The notes beneath the pieces were generated by a model. The model was given only the letters and a program-made list of their open reading frames with translations. It did not search any database and had not been told where the DNA came from. A program made the translations under genes and the position numbers. Below, one piece after another: positions 24,444-32,966 of a stretch of DNA of 64,000 bases (positions within the stretch are counted from its first letter, which is position 1; each line of letters starts with the position of its first letter). This stretch comes from Pseudomonas sp. UBA1879. Its GTDB lineage: Bacteria > Pseudomonadota > Gammaproteobacteria > Pseudomonadales > Pseudomonadaceae. The stretch lies in contig NZ_DDHJ01000014.1 of NCBI RefSeq assembly GCF_002338065.1, forward strand, positions 1 through 64,000, given 5' to 3'.

Positions 24444-25229
24444 ATGACCCAGCGTTACAGCGCTCTGCTTGCCGCCCTGTTTGCCAGCTTCCTTCTCGGC
24501 CAGGCTCCTGCCCATGCCAACGGGCTGGATGATGTGACTGCCCGCGGCACGTTGAAAGTCGCCGTACCGCAAGACTTCCCGCCGTTCGGTTCCATCGGAC
24601 CAGACATGAAGCCGCGCGGTCTGGACATCGACACAGCGCAGCTGATCGCCGACAAACTCAACGTCAAACTCGAACTCACCCCCGTCAACAGCACCAACCG
24701 CATCCCGTTCCTGACCACGGGCAAGGTCGATCTGGTGATTTCCAGCCTCGGCAAAAACCCGGATCGCGAGAAGGTCATCGATTTCTCACGTGCCTACGCC
24801 CCCTTCTACCTCGCGGTATTTGGCCCACCTGACGCGGCCATCAGCGGCGTGGACGACCTCAAGGGCAAAACCATCAGCGTGACCCGTGGCGCCATCGAAG
24901 ACATCGAGCTGACCGCCGTTGCGCCGAAAGAGGCCACCATCAAGCGCTTCGAGGACAACAACTCGACCATCGCCGCCTACCTCGCCAACCAGACCGACTT
25001 GATCGCCAGCGGCAACGTGGTGATGGTCGCGATCAGCGAGAAAAACCCGAAACGCATCCCGTCGCTGAAAGTGAAGCTCAAGGATTCGCCGGTCTACGTC
25101 GGCGTGAACAAGGGCCAGCCGGAGCTGTTGGCCAAGGTCAACGAAATCCTCGACGCGGCCAAGCAAGACGGCGCGCTAGAGAAGAACTCACAGACCTGGC
25201 TGAAGCAGCCGCTGCCTGCCGATCTCTGA
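24444..25229 (+). CDS. ABC transporter periplasmic binding protein (SBP family 3)
   Basis: The 261-residue binding protein starts at 24444, where GGAGA lies upstream and a clean signal peptide follows (cleavage likely after AHA near residue 26). The mature part shows the family-3 pattern. It opens with RGTLKVAVPQDFPPFG, then has GLDIDTAQLIADKLN, then PVNSTNRIPFLTTGKVDLVI (carrying the Arg that normally clamps the amino-acid carboxylate), and DFSRAYAPF. Family 3 proteins bind polar amino acids, opines or related compounds, but the ligand here is not known. It is the first gene of a four-gene transporter operon. Confidence 0.93.
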   Translation: MTQRYSALLAALFASFLLGQAPAHANGLDDVTARGTLKVAVPQDFPPFGSIGPDMKPRGLDIDTAQLIADKLNVKLELTPVNSTNRIPFLTTGKVDLVISSLGKNPDREKVIDFSRAYAPFYLAVFGPPDAAISGVDDLKGKTISVTRGAIEDIELTAVAPKEATIKRFEDNNSTIAAYLANQTDLIASGNVVMVAISEKNPKRIPSLKVKLKDSPVYVGVNKGQPELLAKVNEILDAAKQDGALEKNSQTWLKQPLPADL

Positions 25230-25268
25230 TGGCGGCTTTTCAGTCATCGCGTCTGCTGGGGTTTTCAG

Positions 25269-25934
25269 ATGGCCTATAAATTCGACTTCATTCCGGTCCT
25301 GCAAAACGCCGACCTGCTGCTGCGTGGCGCGCTGTTCACCCTTGAACTCACGGCCATCGGCACCTTGCTAGGCGTCAGTGTCGGCATTGTCGGGGCCATC
25401 GTCAGGGCATGGAAGATTCAGCCGTTCTCAGCGCTGTTCGGGGTCTATGTCGAGCTGATCCGCAATACGCCGTTTCTGGTGCAACTGTTCTTCATCTTCT
25501 TCGGCCTGCCGTCGCTGGGCGTGCAGATTTCCGAATGGCAGGCGGCTGTGTTGGCGATGGTGATCAATCTGGGCGCGTACTCGACCGAAATCATTCGCGC
25601 AGGCGTCCAGGCGATCCCCCGTGGTCAGCTGGAAGCCTCCGCAGCGCTGGCGATGACGCGTTTCGAAACCTTTCGCCACGTGGTGCTGATTCCCGCGCTG
25701 GGCAAAGTCTGGCCGGCCCTGAGCAGCCAGATCATCATCGTGATGCTCGGCTCGGCGGTCTGTTCACAGATCGCGACCGAGGAGCTGAGCTTTGCCGCGA
25801 ACTTCATTCAGTCACGCAATTTCCGCGCGTTCGAGACGTACATCATCACCACGCTGATTTACCTGTTCATGGCGCTGATGATTCGCCAGTTGCTGGCGTG
25901 GGTTGGTCGTCGCTACATCGCGAGGAGTCGCTGA
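25269..25934 (+). CDS. Amino-acid-type ABC transporter permease 1
   Basis: The 221-residue inner-membrane permease of the HisM/GlnP type has about five membrane helices. It carries the EAA loop (GQLEASAALAMTRFETFRHV followed by an IPAL turn near residue 130) that docks onto the ATPase, and the N-terminal motif VELIRNTPFLVQLFFIFFGL. The stop overlaps the start of the second permease (TGATG), so the two subunits are made in step and probably form a heterodimer. Confidence 0.94.
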   Translation: MAYKFDFIPVLQNADLLLRGALFTLELTAIGTLLGVSVGIVGAIVRAWKIQPFSALFGVYVELIRNTPFLVQLFFIFFGLPSLGVQISEWQAAVLAMVINLGAYSTEIIRAGVQAIPRGQLEASAALAMTRFETFRHVVLIPALGKVWPALSSQIIIVMLGSAVCSQIATEELSFAANFIQSRNFRAFETYIITTLIYLFMALMIRQLLAWVGRRYIARSR

Positions 25935-26581
25935 TGGATTTCACGCTTTGGGACATCGTGCGCAATCTGCTCACCGGGCTGCAATGGACGCTGGCGTTGT
26001 CGCTGGTGGCGTTCATTGGCGGCGGGGTGATCGGCCTGATCGTGATGACGATGCGCATCTCTGAAAAAGCGTTCTGGCGCAGGCTCGCCCGTTGCTACAT
26101 CGAGCTGTTTCAAGGCACGCCGTTGTTGATGCAGCTGTTTCTGGTGTTCTTCGGTGTGGCGCTGATGGGGGTGGACATTTCGCCCTGGGTCGCGGCCGCT
26201 CTCGCCCTGACGTTGTTCACCAGCGCCTACCTCGCCGAAATCTGGCGAGGCTGCGTGGAGTCGATTTCCAGCGGTCAGTGGGAAGCCTCGGCGAGCCTGG
26301 CCCTCACCCCTTTCGAACAGCTGCGTTACGTGATTTTGCCTCAGGCGCTGCGCATCGCTGTGGCCCCCACCGTGGGCTTTTCAGTGCAGGTCGTCAAAGG
26401 CACCGCCGTGACATCGATCATCGGCTTCACCGAACTGACCAAGACCGGCGGGATGCTCGCCAACGCGACGTTCCAGCCGTTCATGGTTTACGGCTTTGTT
26501 GCGCTGGGCTACTTCCTGCTGTGTTACCCGCTGTCGCTCAGCGCCCGCTATCTGGAAAGGAGACTGCATGCCTCTGCTTAG
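25934..26581 (+). CDS. Amino-acid-type ABC transporter permease 2
   Basis: The 215-residue permease starts at the ATG overlapping the previous stop, because upstream codons of the longer open frame lie inside the first permease. It shows IELFQGTPLLMQLFLVFFGV and an EAA loop, SGQWEASASLALTPFEQLRY, ending in ILPQALR. About five helices are visible. The 3' end overlaps the ATPase gene by 14 bases. Confidence 0.94.
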   Translation: MDFTLWDIVRNLLTGLQWTLALSLVAFIGGGVIGLIVMTMRISEKAFWRRLARCYIELFQGTPLLMQLFLVFFGVALMGVDISPWVAAALALTLFTSAYLAEIWRGCVESISSGQWEASASLALTPFEQLRYVILPQALRIAVAPTVGFSVQVVKGTAVTSIIGFTELTKTGGMLANATFQPFMVYGFVALGYFLLCYPLSLSARYLERRLHASA

Positions 26582-27302
26582 AATTTCCGCCCTGCACAAG
26601 TACTACGGTGATCACCATGTACTCAAAGGCATCGACCTCAGCGTCGAGGAGGGTCAGGTCGTGGCGATCATCGGTCGCAGTGGCTCGGGCAAAAGCACGT
26701 TGTTGCGCACCCTCAACGGGCTGGAGTCGATCAACGACGGCGTGATCGAAGTCGATGGCGAATACCTCGACGCCGCACGCGCCGACCTGCGCAGCCTGCG
26801 GCAGAAGGTCGGCATGGTGTTTCAGCAGTTCAACCTGTTCCCGCACCTGACCGTGGGTGAAAACGTCATGCTTGCGCCGCAGGTGGTGAAGAAGACCTCC
26901 AAGGCCGAAGCGACCAAACTGGCCAAAGAGATGCTCAACCGGGTGGGCCTGGGCGAGAAGTTCGACGCGTTTCCCGATCGTTTGTCAGGCGGGCAACAAC
27001 AGCGCGTGGCGATTGCTCGGGCCCTGGCGATGTCGCCAAAAGTGTTGCTGTGCGACGAAATCACCTCGGCGCTGGACCCGGAACTGGTCAATGAAGTGCT
27101 TAGCGTGGTGCGGGAACTGGCCAAAGACGGCATGACCCTGATCATGGTGACCCACGAAATGCGTTTTGCCCGGGAAGTCGGCGACAAACTGGTGTTCATG
27201 CATCAGGGCAAAGTGCATGAGGTGGGCGATCCGCGAGAATTGATGGCCAACCCGAAAACGCCTGAACTGGCGAACTTCATTGGCTCGGTCGAGCACGCCT
27301 GA
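26568..27302 (+). CDS. Amino-acid-type ABC transporter ATP-binding protein
   Basis: The 244-residue ATPase energises the two permeases. It has Walker A GRSGSGKST near residue 35, Q-loop GMVFQQFNLFPH, signature LSGGQQQRVAIARAL near 135, Walker B VLLCDEITSALD and the H-loop MVTHEM. The start at 26568 follows GGAAAGGAG and lies inside the end of the second permease gene. The operon ends here and is followed by a REP doublet. Confidence 0.96.
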   Translation: MPLLRISALHKYYGDHHVLKGIDLSVEEGQVVAIIGRSGSGKSTLLRTLNGLESINDGVIEVDGEYLDAARADLRSLRQKVGMVFQQFNLFPHLTVGENVMLAPQVVKKTSKAEATKLAKEMLNRVGLGEKFDAFPDRLSGGQQQRVAIARALAMSPKVLLCDEITSALDPELVNEVLSVVRELAKDGMTLIMVTHEMRFAREVGDKLVFMHQGKVHEVGDPRELMANPKTPELANFIGSVEHA

Positions 27303-27330
27303 CCGGTCACTCGTTGTCGCATGCTTATCA

Positions 27331-27414
27331 GTGGGAGCCGCCTTGGTGGCGAAAGCGGAGTGTCAGTCAACATCTTCAGGGCTGACCTGCCTTCGCCACC
27401 AAGGCGGCTCCCAC
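27331..27414. repeat. REP doublet A (inverted pair) between ABC ATPase and ppx
   Basis: A 23-base arm starting GTGGGAGCCGCCTTGGTGG is repeated in perfect inverse orientation at 27392-27414, with about 38 bases between. This is the Pseudomonas REP/REPIN layout. The core here is CTTGGTGGCGAA, a variant different from the CTTGCTCGCGA type elsewhere in the window. Confidence 0.9.
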
Positions 27415-27503
27415 AATGTCCGTAGCGCAAATGTGTCGTCGTGTTTGGCGACGATGGCGGTTCGTGGCACGATGGCGGGGTTATCGACCGAGACCTTTTG
27501 ATC

Positions 27504-29006
27504 ATGTCGCCATCCACAGCCAAAAACCTTTCGCTGATCGCCGCGATCGACCTGGGCTCCAACAGCTTCCACATGGTGGTCGCTAAAGCGCATCAAGGTG
27601 AAATCCGCATCCTTGAGCGGCTCGGCGAGAAAGTGCAGTTGGCCGCCGGGATCGACGACGAGCGCAAGCTCAACGAAGAATCCATGCAGCGCGGGCTCGA
27701 CTGCCTCAAGCGTTTCGCGCAACTGATCAACGGCATGCCATCGGGCGCCGTGCGTATCGTGGGTACCAACGCCCTGCGCGAAGCACGCAATCGCAACGAA
27801 TTCATCCACCGTGCCGAAGCCATTCTCGGACACCCCGTTGAAGTGATTTCCGGTCGCGAAGAAGCACGCCTCATTTACCTGGGCGTTTCTCACACCCTCG
27901 CCGATACGCCGGGCAAACGTTTGGTGGCGGACATCGGCGGCGGCAGTACCGAGTTCATCATCGGCCAGCGCTTCGAGCCGCTGCTGCGCGAGAGCCTGCA
28001 AATGGGCTGCGTGAGCTTCACCCAGCGCTATTTCAAAGACGGCAAGATCACCCCCGCACGCTACGCTCAGGCGTACACGGCTGCGCGGTTAGAGATCATG
28101 AGCATCGAACACGCCCTGCATCGTCTGACGTGGGATGAAGCCATTGGCTCGTCCGGCACCATCCGCGCCATCGGCCTGGCCTTGAAAGCGGGCGGCCATG
28201 GCAACGGCGAGGTGAATGCCGAAGGCCTCGCCTGGCTCAAACGCAAACTGATGAAGCTCGGCGAAGTCGACAAGATCGACTTCGACGGCATCAAGCCTGA
28301 CCGACGCGCGATCTTCCCGGCGGGTCTGGCGATTCTCGAAGCGATCTTCGACGCCCTCGATCTGCAACGCATGGATCACTGCGACGGTGCCTTGCGTGAG
28401 GGGGTGCTGTATGACCTGCTGGGTCGTCATCACCACGAAGACGTCCGCGAGCGCACCCTTGGCTCGTTGATGGACCGGTATCACGTCGATCTGGAACAGG
28501 CCGCACGGGTCGAGCGCAAAGCGCTGTCAGCGCTGGAGCAGGTCGCAACGGCGTGGGGGTTGGAAGACGATCTGTATCGCGAGCTGCTCAGTTGGGCCGC
28601 GAAGGTGCATGAAGTAGGCTTGGACATCGCCCATTATCACTACCACAAGCACGGCGCGTATTTGATCGAGCACTCGGACTTGGCGGGCTTTTCGCGGGCA
28701 GACCAACAGATGCTCGCGCTGCTGGTGCGCGGTCATCGTCGGAACATTCCCAAGGACAAGTTCGCCGAATTCGGCGATGAAGGCGTAAAGCTGATTCGTC
28801 TGTGCGTGCTACTGCGCTTCGCGATCCTGTTTCATCACATTCGCGGCACCCAAGAGATGCCGCAACCTGTGCTGAAAGCGGATGGCAACAACCTCGACAT
28901 CCTCTTCCCCGATGGCTGGCTGGAAAACAACCAGCTGACTCAGGCCGACTTCGCGCTCGAAGCGGAGTGGCTGACCCGAGTCGGCATCGTCCTCAGCGTA
29001 CGCTGA
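27504..29006 (+). CDS. ppx: Exopolyphosphatase
   Basis: The 500-residue enzyme removes terminal phosphate from polyphosphate and may also hydrolyse pppGpp. Near the N-terminus it has the ASKHA-fold phosphate loop IAAIDLGSNSFHMVV, and the second loop VADIGGGSTEFIIG near residue 145. The C-terminal HD-like region includes WAAKVHEVGLDIAHYHYHKH. The start at 27504 gives the conserved MSPSTAKNLSLIAAIDLG beginning; the frame extends further upstream without support. It is convergent with ppk, and the last 14 bases of the two genes overlap. Confidence 0.97.
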   Translation: MSPSTAKNLSLIAAIDLGSNSFHMVVAKAHQGEIRILERLGEKVQLAAGIDDERKLNEESMQRGLDCLKRFAQLINGMPSGAVRIVGTNALREARNRNEFIHRAEAILGHPVEVISGREEARLIYLGVSHTLADTPGKRLVADIGGGSTEFIIGQRFEPLLRESLQMGCVSFTQRYFKDGKITPARYAQAYTAARLEIMSIEHALHRLTWDEAIGSSGTIRAIGLALKAGGHGNGEVNAEGLAWLKRKLMKLGEVDKIDFDGIKPDRRAIFPAGLAILEAIFDALDLQRMDHCDGALREGVLYDLLGRHHHEDVRERTLGSLMDRYHVDLEQAARVERKALSALEQVATAWGLEDDLYRELLSWAAKVHEVGLDIAHYHYHKHGAYLIEHSDLAGFSRADQQMLALLVRGHRRNIPKDKFAEFGDEGVKLIRLCVLLRFAILFHHIRGTQEMPQPVLKADGNNLDILFPDGWLENNQLTQADFALEAEWLTRVGIVLSVR

Positions 29007-31215
29007 GGACCGGGTTGCTTAACTTCTCCAGAAGTGACGCCTGCACATTGCGGGCGTTCTGGTTGCCGGTCGGGGTGCTGCGGATGTAGCGCCCATCCGG
29101 CTGTAGCAACCAGGCATGAGTGTTGTCGGTGAGATACCCCTCCAACTCCTTCTTCACGCGCAGAATCAGCTTTTTGCCTTCCACCGGGAAGCAGGTCTCG
29201 ACACGCTTGTCGAGGTTGCGCTCCATCCAGTCGGCGCTGGACAGAAACATCTGCTCGTCGCCGCCGTTGAGGAAATAGAACACGCGGGTGTGCTCCAGGA
29301 AGCGGCCCACAATCGAACGCACCTGAATGTTGTGGGACACCCCCGCAACGCCAGGGCGCAAGCAGCACATGCCGCGCACGACGAGGTCAATCTTCACGCC
29401 CATCTGACTGGCTTTGTACAGCGCGCGGATAATCTTCGGATCGGTCAGCGAGTTGAACTTGGCGATGATGTGCGCGGGCTTGCCGTCGGTCGCGAATTGC
29501 GTCTCGCGGGCGATCATGTCGAGCATGCCTTTTTTGAGCGTGAACGGCGCGTGCAGCAGCTTCTTCATGCGCAGCGTCTTGCCCATGCCGATCAACTGGC
29601 TGAACAGCTTGCCGACGTCTTCGCACAAGGCGTCGTCGGAAGTCAGCAGGCTGTAGTCGGTGTAAAGCCGCGCATTACCGGCGTGATAGTTACCCGTGCC
29701 GAGGTGCGCGTAACGCACGATCTCCCCCGCCTCGCGACGCAGGATCAGCATCATCTTGGCGTGGGTCTTGAAGCCGACCACGCCGTAGATCACCACCGCC
29801 CCCGCCGCTTGCAGGCGGCTGGCGAGTTGCAGGTTGGACTCTTCGTCAAACCGCGCCCGCAGTTCGATGACCGCCGTCACTTCCTTGCCGTTGCGCGCGG
29901 CATCGACCAAGGCGTCGACGATTTCCGAGTTGGCCCCGCTGCGGTACAGCGTCTGACGCACGGCCAGCACGTGCGGGTCTTTCGCGGCCTGACGCAGCAA
30001 ATCCACCACCGGCGTGAAGGATTCAAAGGGGTGCAGCAGCAGAATGTCCTGCTTGCTGATCACGTTGAAGATGTTTTCGCTGTTCTGCAAAAGCTTCGGA
30101 ATCGCCGGGGTGAACGGCAGATATTGCAGCTCCGGGTGGCTGTCCAGGCTGGTAATGCTGAACAGGCGCGTCAGGTTGACGGGGCCGTTGACCTGATACA
30201 GCTCGCTCTCGCTCAGGTTGAATTGCTTGAGCAAGTAGTCGGACAAGTGTTTCGGGCAAGTGTCAGCCACTTCCAGACGCACCGCATCGCCGTAGCGACG
30301 GGAGAACAACTCACCCCGCAGCGCGCGGGCCAAGTCTTCGACGTCTTCGGAATCCAGCGCCAAATCGGCGTTACGGGTCAGGCGGAACTGGTAGCAGCCC
30401 TTGACCTTCATGCCCTGGAACAGGTCATCGGCATGCGCGTGGATCATGGAGGACAGAAACACATAGTTGTCGCCAGGGCCGCCCACGTCTTCCGGCACCT
30501 TGATGACGCGCGGCAACAGACGCGGCGCCGGGATGATCGCCAGACCCGAATCACGACCGAAGGCGTCGATGCCTTCCAGCTCGACAATGAAGTTCAGGGA
30601 TTTGTTGACCAGCAACGGAAACGGGTGCGTCGGGTCCAGGCCGATAGGGGTGATGATCGGCGCGATTTCGTCGCGGAAATAACGACGCACCCAGGTTTTC
30701 AGCTTGGTGGTCCAGTAACGACGGCGAATGAAGCGCACCTGATGCTTTTCGAGCTCGGGCAGCAGAATGTCGTTAAGAATGGCGTACTGGCGGTCCACAT
30801 GGCCGTGAACCAATTCGCTGATGCGTGCCAGCGCCTGATGAGGCTGCAGGCCGTCGGCACCCGCCTGTTCGCGGGCGAAGGTGATTTGCTTTTTGAGACC
30901 GGCGACGCGGATTTCGAAGAATTCGTCCAGGTTACTGGAGAAGATCAGCAGAAACTTGAGGCGTTCGAGCAGCGGATAGGACTCATCCAGCGCCTGCTCG
31001 AGTACGCGAATATTGAACTGCAGCTGCGATAACTCGCGATGGATATAAAGGCTGCTGTCATCCAGGTTGGGAATCACGATCGTCGGTGCGACGACAGGCT
31101 GCGGCTCAGCGGCAGGCAGTACTTCGATGGTCGGCTCAACCACGGACGTGACTTCTTGGGAAATGGCCTGGGGTTCAAGTTCAATTGAGGCTTCGGTGCT
31201 TCCTTCGGTACTCAT
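28993..31215 (-). CDS. ppk: Polyphosphate kinase 1
   Basis: This 740-residue enzyme polymerises the terminal phosphate of ATP into polyphosphate. An acidic, low-complexity N-terminal extension (about 45 residues) precedes the first conserved block, SLYIHRELSQLQFNIRVLEQ. The autophosphorylated histidine lies in RYAHLGTGNYHAGNARLYTD. A second conserved histidine is in FLEHTRVFYFLNGGDEQ. The C-terminus reads PVLSVR, the same final four residues (LSVR) as Ppx on the other strand, because the two ends share a palindrome. A PhoB-type promoter candidate lies upstream. Confidence 0.97.
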   Translation of the reverse strand: MSTEGSTEASIELEPQAISQEVTSVVEPTIEVLPAAEPQPVVAPTIVIPNLDDSSLYIHRELSQLQFNIRVLEQALDESYPLLERLKFLLIFSSNLDEFFEIRVAGLKKQITFAREQAGADGLQPHQALARISELVHGHVDRQYAILNDILLPELEKHQVRFIRRRYWTTKLKTWVRRYFRDEIAPIITPIGLDPTHPFPLLVNKSLNFIVELEGIDAFGRDSGLAIIPAPRLLPRVIKVPEDVGGPGDNYVFLSSMIHAHADDLFQGMKVKGCYQFRLTRNADLALDSEDVEDLARALRGELFSRRYGDAVRLEVADTCPKHLSDYLLKQFNLSESELYQVNGPVNLTRLFSITSLDSHPELQYLPFTPAIPKLLQNSENIFNVISKQDILLLHPFESFTPVVDLLRQAAKDPHVLAVRQTLYRSGANSEIVDALVDAARNGKEVTAVIELRARFDEESNLQLASRLQAAGAVVIYGVVGFKTHAKMMLILRREAGEIVRYAHLGTGNYHAGNARLYTDYSLLTSDDALCEDVGKLFSQLIGMGKTLRMKKLLHAPFTLKKGMLDMIARETQFATDGKPAHIIAKFNSLTDPKIIRALYKASQMGVKIDLVVRGMCCLRPGVAGVSHNIQVRSIVGRFLEHTRVFYFLNGGDEQMFLSSADWMERNLDKRVETCFPVEGKKLILRVKKELEGYLTDNTHAWLLQPDGRYIRSTPTGNQNARNVQASLLEKLSNPVLSVR

Positions 31216-31561
31216 GAATAATCCTGTAAGGCTTTTGCCCTGTAACAGTTGGGCCGGTAGGACGGCCGAAGAGATCGGTCTGTCAGTCCCTTCACGACAA
31301 CAGAAAGGACGATCAGCAGCGCAGAGCAGTCACACCGGACACCTGCGAGCCCGTGCGTGCGGGCAAACGTGACAGTTATAAGCCAGCATTGTGACTCGCG
31401 CATGACAGTTGTGTGTCCACCATACGCCGTAGGACTTAAACACGCTCTCTAGACGGCATTTCCGCGTGAAACGTAAGAAACTTTAACGTAGTGACACATT
31501 TGGACACTTTCCTGAATGTGTCCGGCGCGTTAGGCTGCGCGTTCATTTCGCCAGCACCCAT
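31216..31561. promoter_or_regulatory. Divergent ppk / DedA intergenic region
   Basis: These 346 bases hold no convincing gene. Besides the ppk promoter candidate they contain a dyad on the dedA side, GGACAC-N10-GTGTCC (31502-31523), about 40 bases before the dedA ATG. That dyad could be an operator, but no known factor is recognised. Confidence 0.5.
31375..31408 (-). promoter_or_regulatory. Candidate PhoB-dependent promoter of ppk
   Basis: On the minus strand CTGTCAT-gcgc-GAGTCAC (31408-31391) is followed after ten bases by TATAAC (31380-31375). That is the spacing expected for a Pho box that replaces the -35 element. Two more half-site-like heptamers in 11-base phase follow (CTGGCTT, CTGTCAC). 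The first half-site is a perfect consensus match and the second is weak (4 of 7). The transcript would start about 150 bases before the ppk ATG. Confidence 0.55.
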
Positions 31562-32191
31562 ATGATGCTCCAGCATTTTTTACAAGAATTTGGCTACTTC
31601 GCCCTCTTCCTCGGAACCTTCTTTGAAGGTGAGACCATTTTGGTCCTCGCTGGATTTTTAGCGTTCCGAGGCTACATGGACATCAACCTGGTCGTGGTGG
31701 TTGCCTTCTTTGGCAGCTACGCAGGCGATCAGCTCTGGTATTTCATGGGGCGCAAGCATGGCCGCAAGCTTCTGGCACGCAAACCGCGCTGGCAAATGCT
31801 CGGTGATCGTGCGCTGGAACACATTCGCAAGCATCCGGACATCTGGGTGTTGAGCTTTCGTTTCGTCTACGGTTTGCGGACGGTCATGCCCGTAGCCATT
31901 GGTCTTTCCGGGTACCCGCCGGGACGCTACCTATTACTCAACGGCATCGGCGCCGCGATCTGGGCAGCGGCGCTAGGCGCAGCGGCCTATAAATTCGGTG
32001 CCGTACTGGAAGGTTTGCTGGGCAACGTCAAGAAATACGAGCTCTGGGTGCTAGGTGCGCTACTGGTGATCGGCGGTTTGCTGTGGATCTGGCGCCGCAT
32101 CAAATCTGCTCGCCTCGAGCGAGAGGCCAAACAGGCCAAGACGCTGCCTGCAACTGCAGAGGCCGAGGCCAAGAACCAGCCGGACGAATGA
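31562..32191 (+). CDS. DedA-family inner-membrane protein
   Basis: The 209-residue membrane protein belongs to the DedA (SNARE-associated/VTT) family, which is linked to lipid-carrier recycling and membrane homeostasis. Features are FEGETILVLAGFLAFRG near residue 20, the amphipathic DQLWYFMGRKHGRK, and the family arginine motif FRFVYGLRTVMPVAIG. Two long C-terminal helices and a charged tail end it. It stands alone, and the next gene elbB is 91 bases downstream. Confidence 0.92.
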   Translation: MMLQHFLQEFGYFALFLGTFFEGETILVLAGFLAFRGYMDINLVVVVAFFGSYAGDQLWYFMGRKHGRKLLARKPRWQMLGDRALEHIRKHPDIWVLSFRFVYGLRTVMPVAIGLSGYPPGRYLLLNGIGAAIWAAALGAAAYKFGAVLEGLLGNVKKYELWVLGALLVIGGLLWIWRRIKSARLEREAKQAKTLPATAEAEAKNQPDE

Positions 32192-32230
32192 ACCTGCCCC
32201 GCTACTTTGCTGCCCAACGCACATTGAGTT

Positions 32231-32265
32231 AGCGCTCCAAGTGATCACCCCGGTTTTGGAGCGCT
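32231..32265. repeat. Perfect 10-base inverted repeat before elbB
   Basis: AGCGCTCCAA at 32231-32240 and its exact inverse TTGGAGCGCT at 32256-32265 flank a 15-base spacer. The second arm ends 17 bases before the elbB ATG, just upstream of its GGGAG ribosome site. It could be a weak terminator for dedA (no T run) or a control hairpin or operator for elbB. Confidence 0.6.
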
Positions 32266-32282
32266 CAAGAGGGAGCACAGGC

Positions 32283-32966
32283 ATGAGCAAAAAAGTGGCC
32301 GTTATTCTTTCCGGTTGTGGCGTCCAGGACGGCGCGGAAATTCATGAAAGCGTGCTCACCCTGCTGCGCCTGGATCAGCGCGGCGCGCACGTGAAATGCT
32401 TTGCACCGAACATCTCCCAACACCACGTCATCAATCACCTCACGGGCGAAGAAATGCCCGAAACCCGCAATGTGCTGGTGGAATCGGCGCGCATCGCTCG
32501 CGGCGCCATCGAGGACATTCGCGAAGCCGACGTCACTGAATTTGACGCATTGATCATTCCCGGCGGATTTGGCGCTGCAAAAAATCTGTCGAACTTCGCG
32601 ACGCAGGGGCCCGATTGCCAGATTCAGGCAGAAGTGCTGGCCATGGCCGAAGCTTTCGCCAGCGCCGGCAAACCGATCGGACTGATCTGTGTGTCCCCGG
32701 CATTGGCCGCCAAAATCTATGGCCCTGGCGTGACCTGCACCATCGGTAACTGCTCCGAAACCGCTGCCAAAATCACCAAGATGGGTGGCAGGCACGAAGC
32801 ATGCGAGGTGGCCGACATCGTTGAGGACAAGGCCCGCAAACTGGTCAGCACCCCGGCGTACATGCTGGCCTCATCCATCGGCGAAGCAGCTTCGGGGATC
32901 AACAAGTTGGTGGATCGGGTGTTGGAGTTGGTGCAAGAAAACGACGCGCAAGCAACGACGCCCTAA
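32283..32966 (+). CDS. elbB: ElbB, DJ-1/PfpI-type glyoxalase-like protein
   Basis: The 227-residue protein of the DJ-1/PfpI fold is called isoprenoid biosynthesis protein or glyoxalase ElbB. It starts MSKKVAVILSGCGVQDGAEI after GGGAG. Typical blocks are FAPNISQHHVINHLTGEE, ALIIPGGFGAAKNLSNFA, and the nucleophile elbow GLICVSPALAAKIYG with its cysteine. The in-vivo role is not settled: an early link to isoprenoid yield and a reported weak glyoxalase activity. The stop overlaps that of the convergent YaiI gene (shared CTAA). Confidence 0.92.
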   Translation: MSKKVAVILSGCGVQDGAEIHESVLTLLRLDQRGAHVKCFAPNISQHHVINHLTGEEMPETRNVLVESARIARGAIEDIREADVTEFDALIIPGGFGAAKNLSNFATQGPDCQIQAEVLAMAEAFASAGKPIGLICVSPALAAKIYGPGVTCTIGNCSETAAKITKMGGRHEACEVADIVEDKARKLVSTPAYMLASSIGEAASGINKLVDRVLELVQENDAQATTP

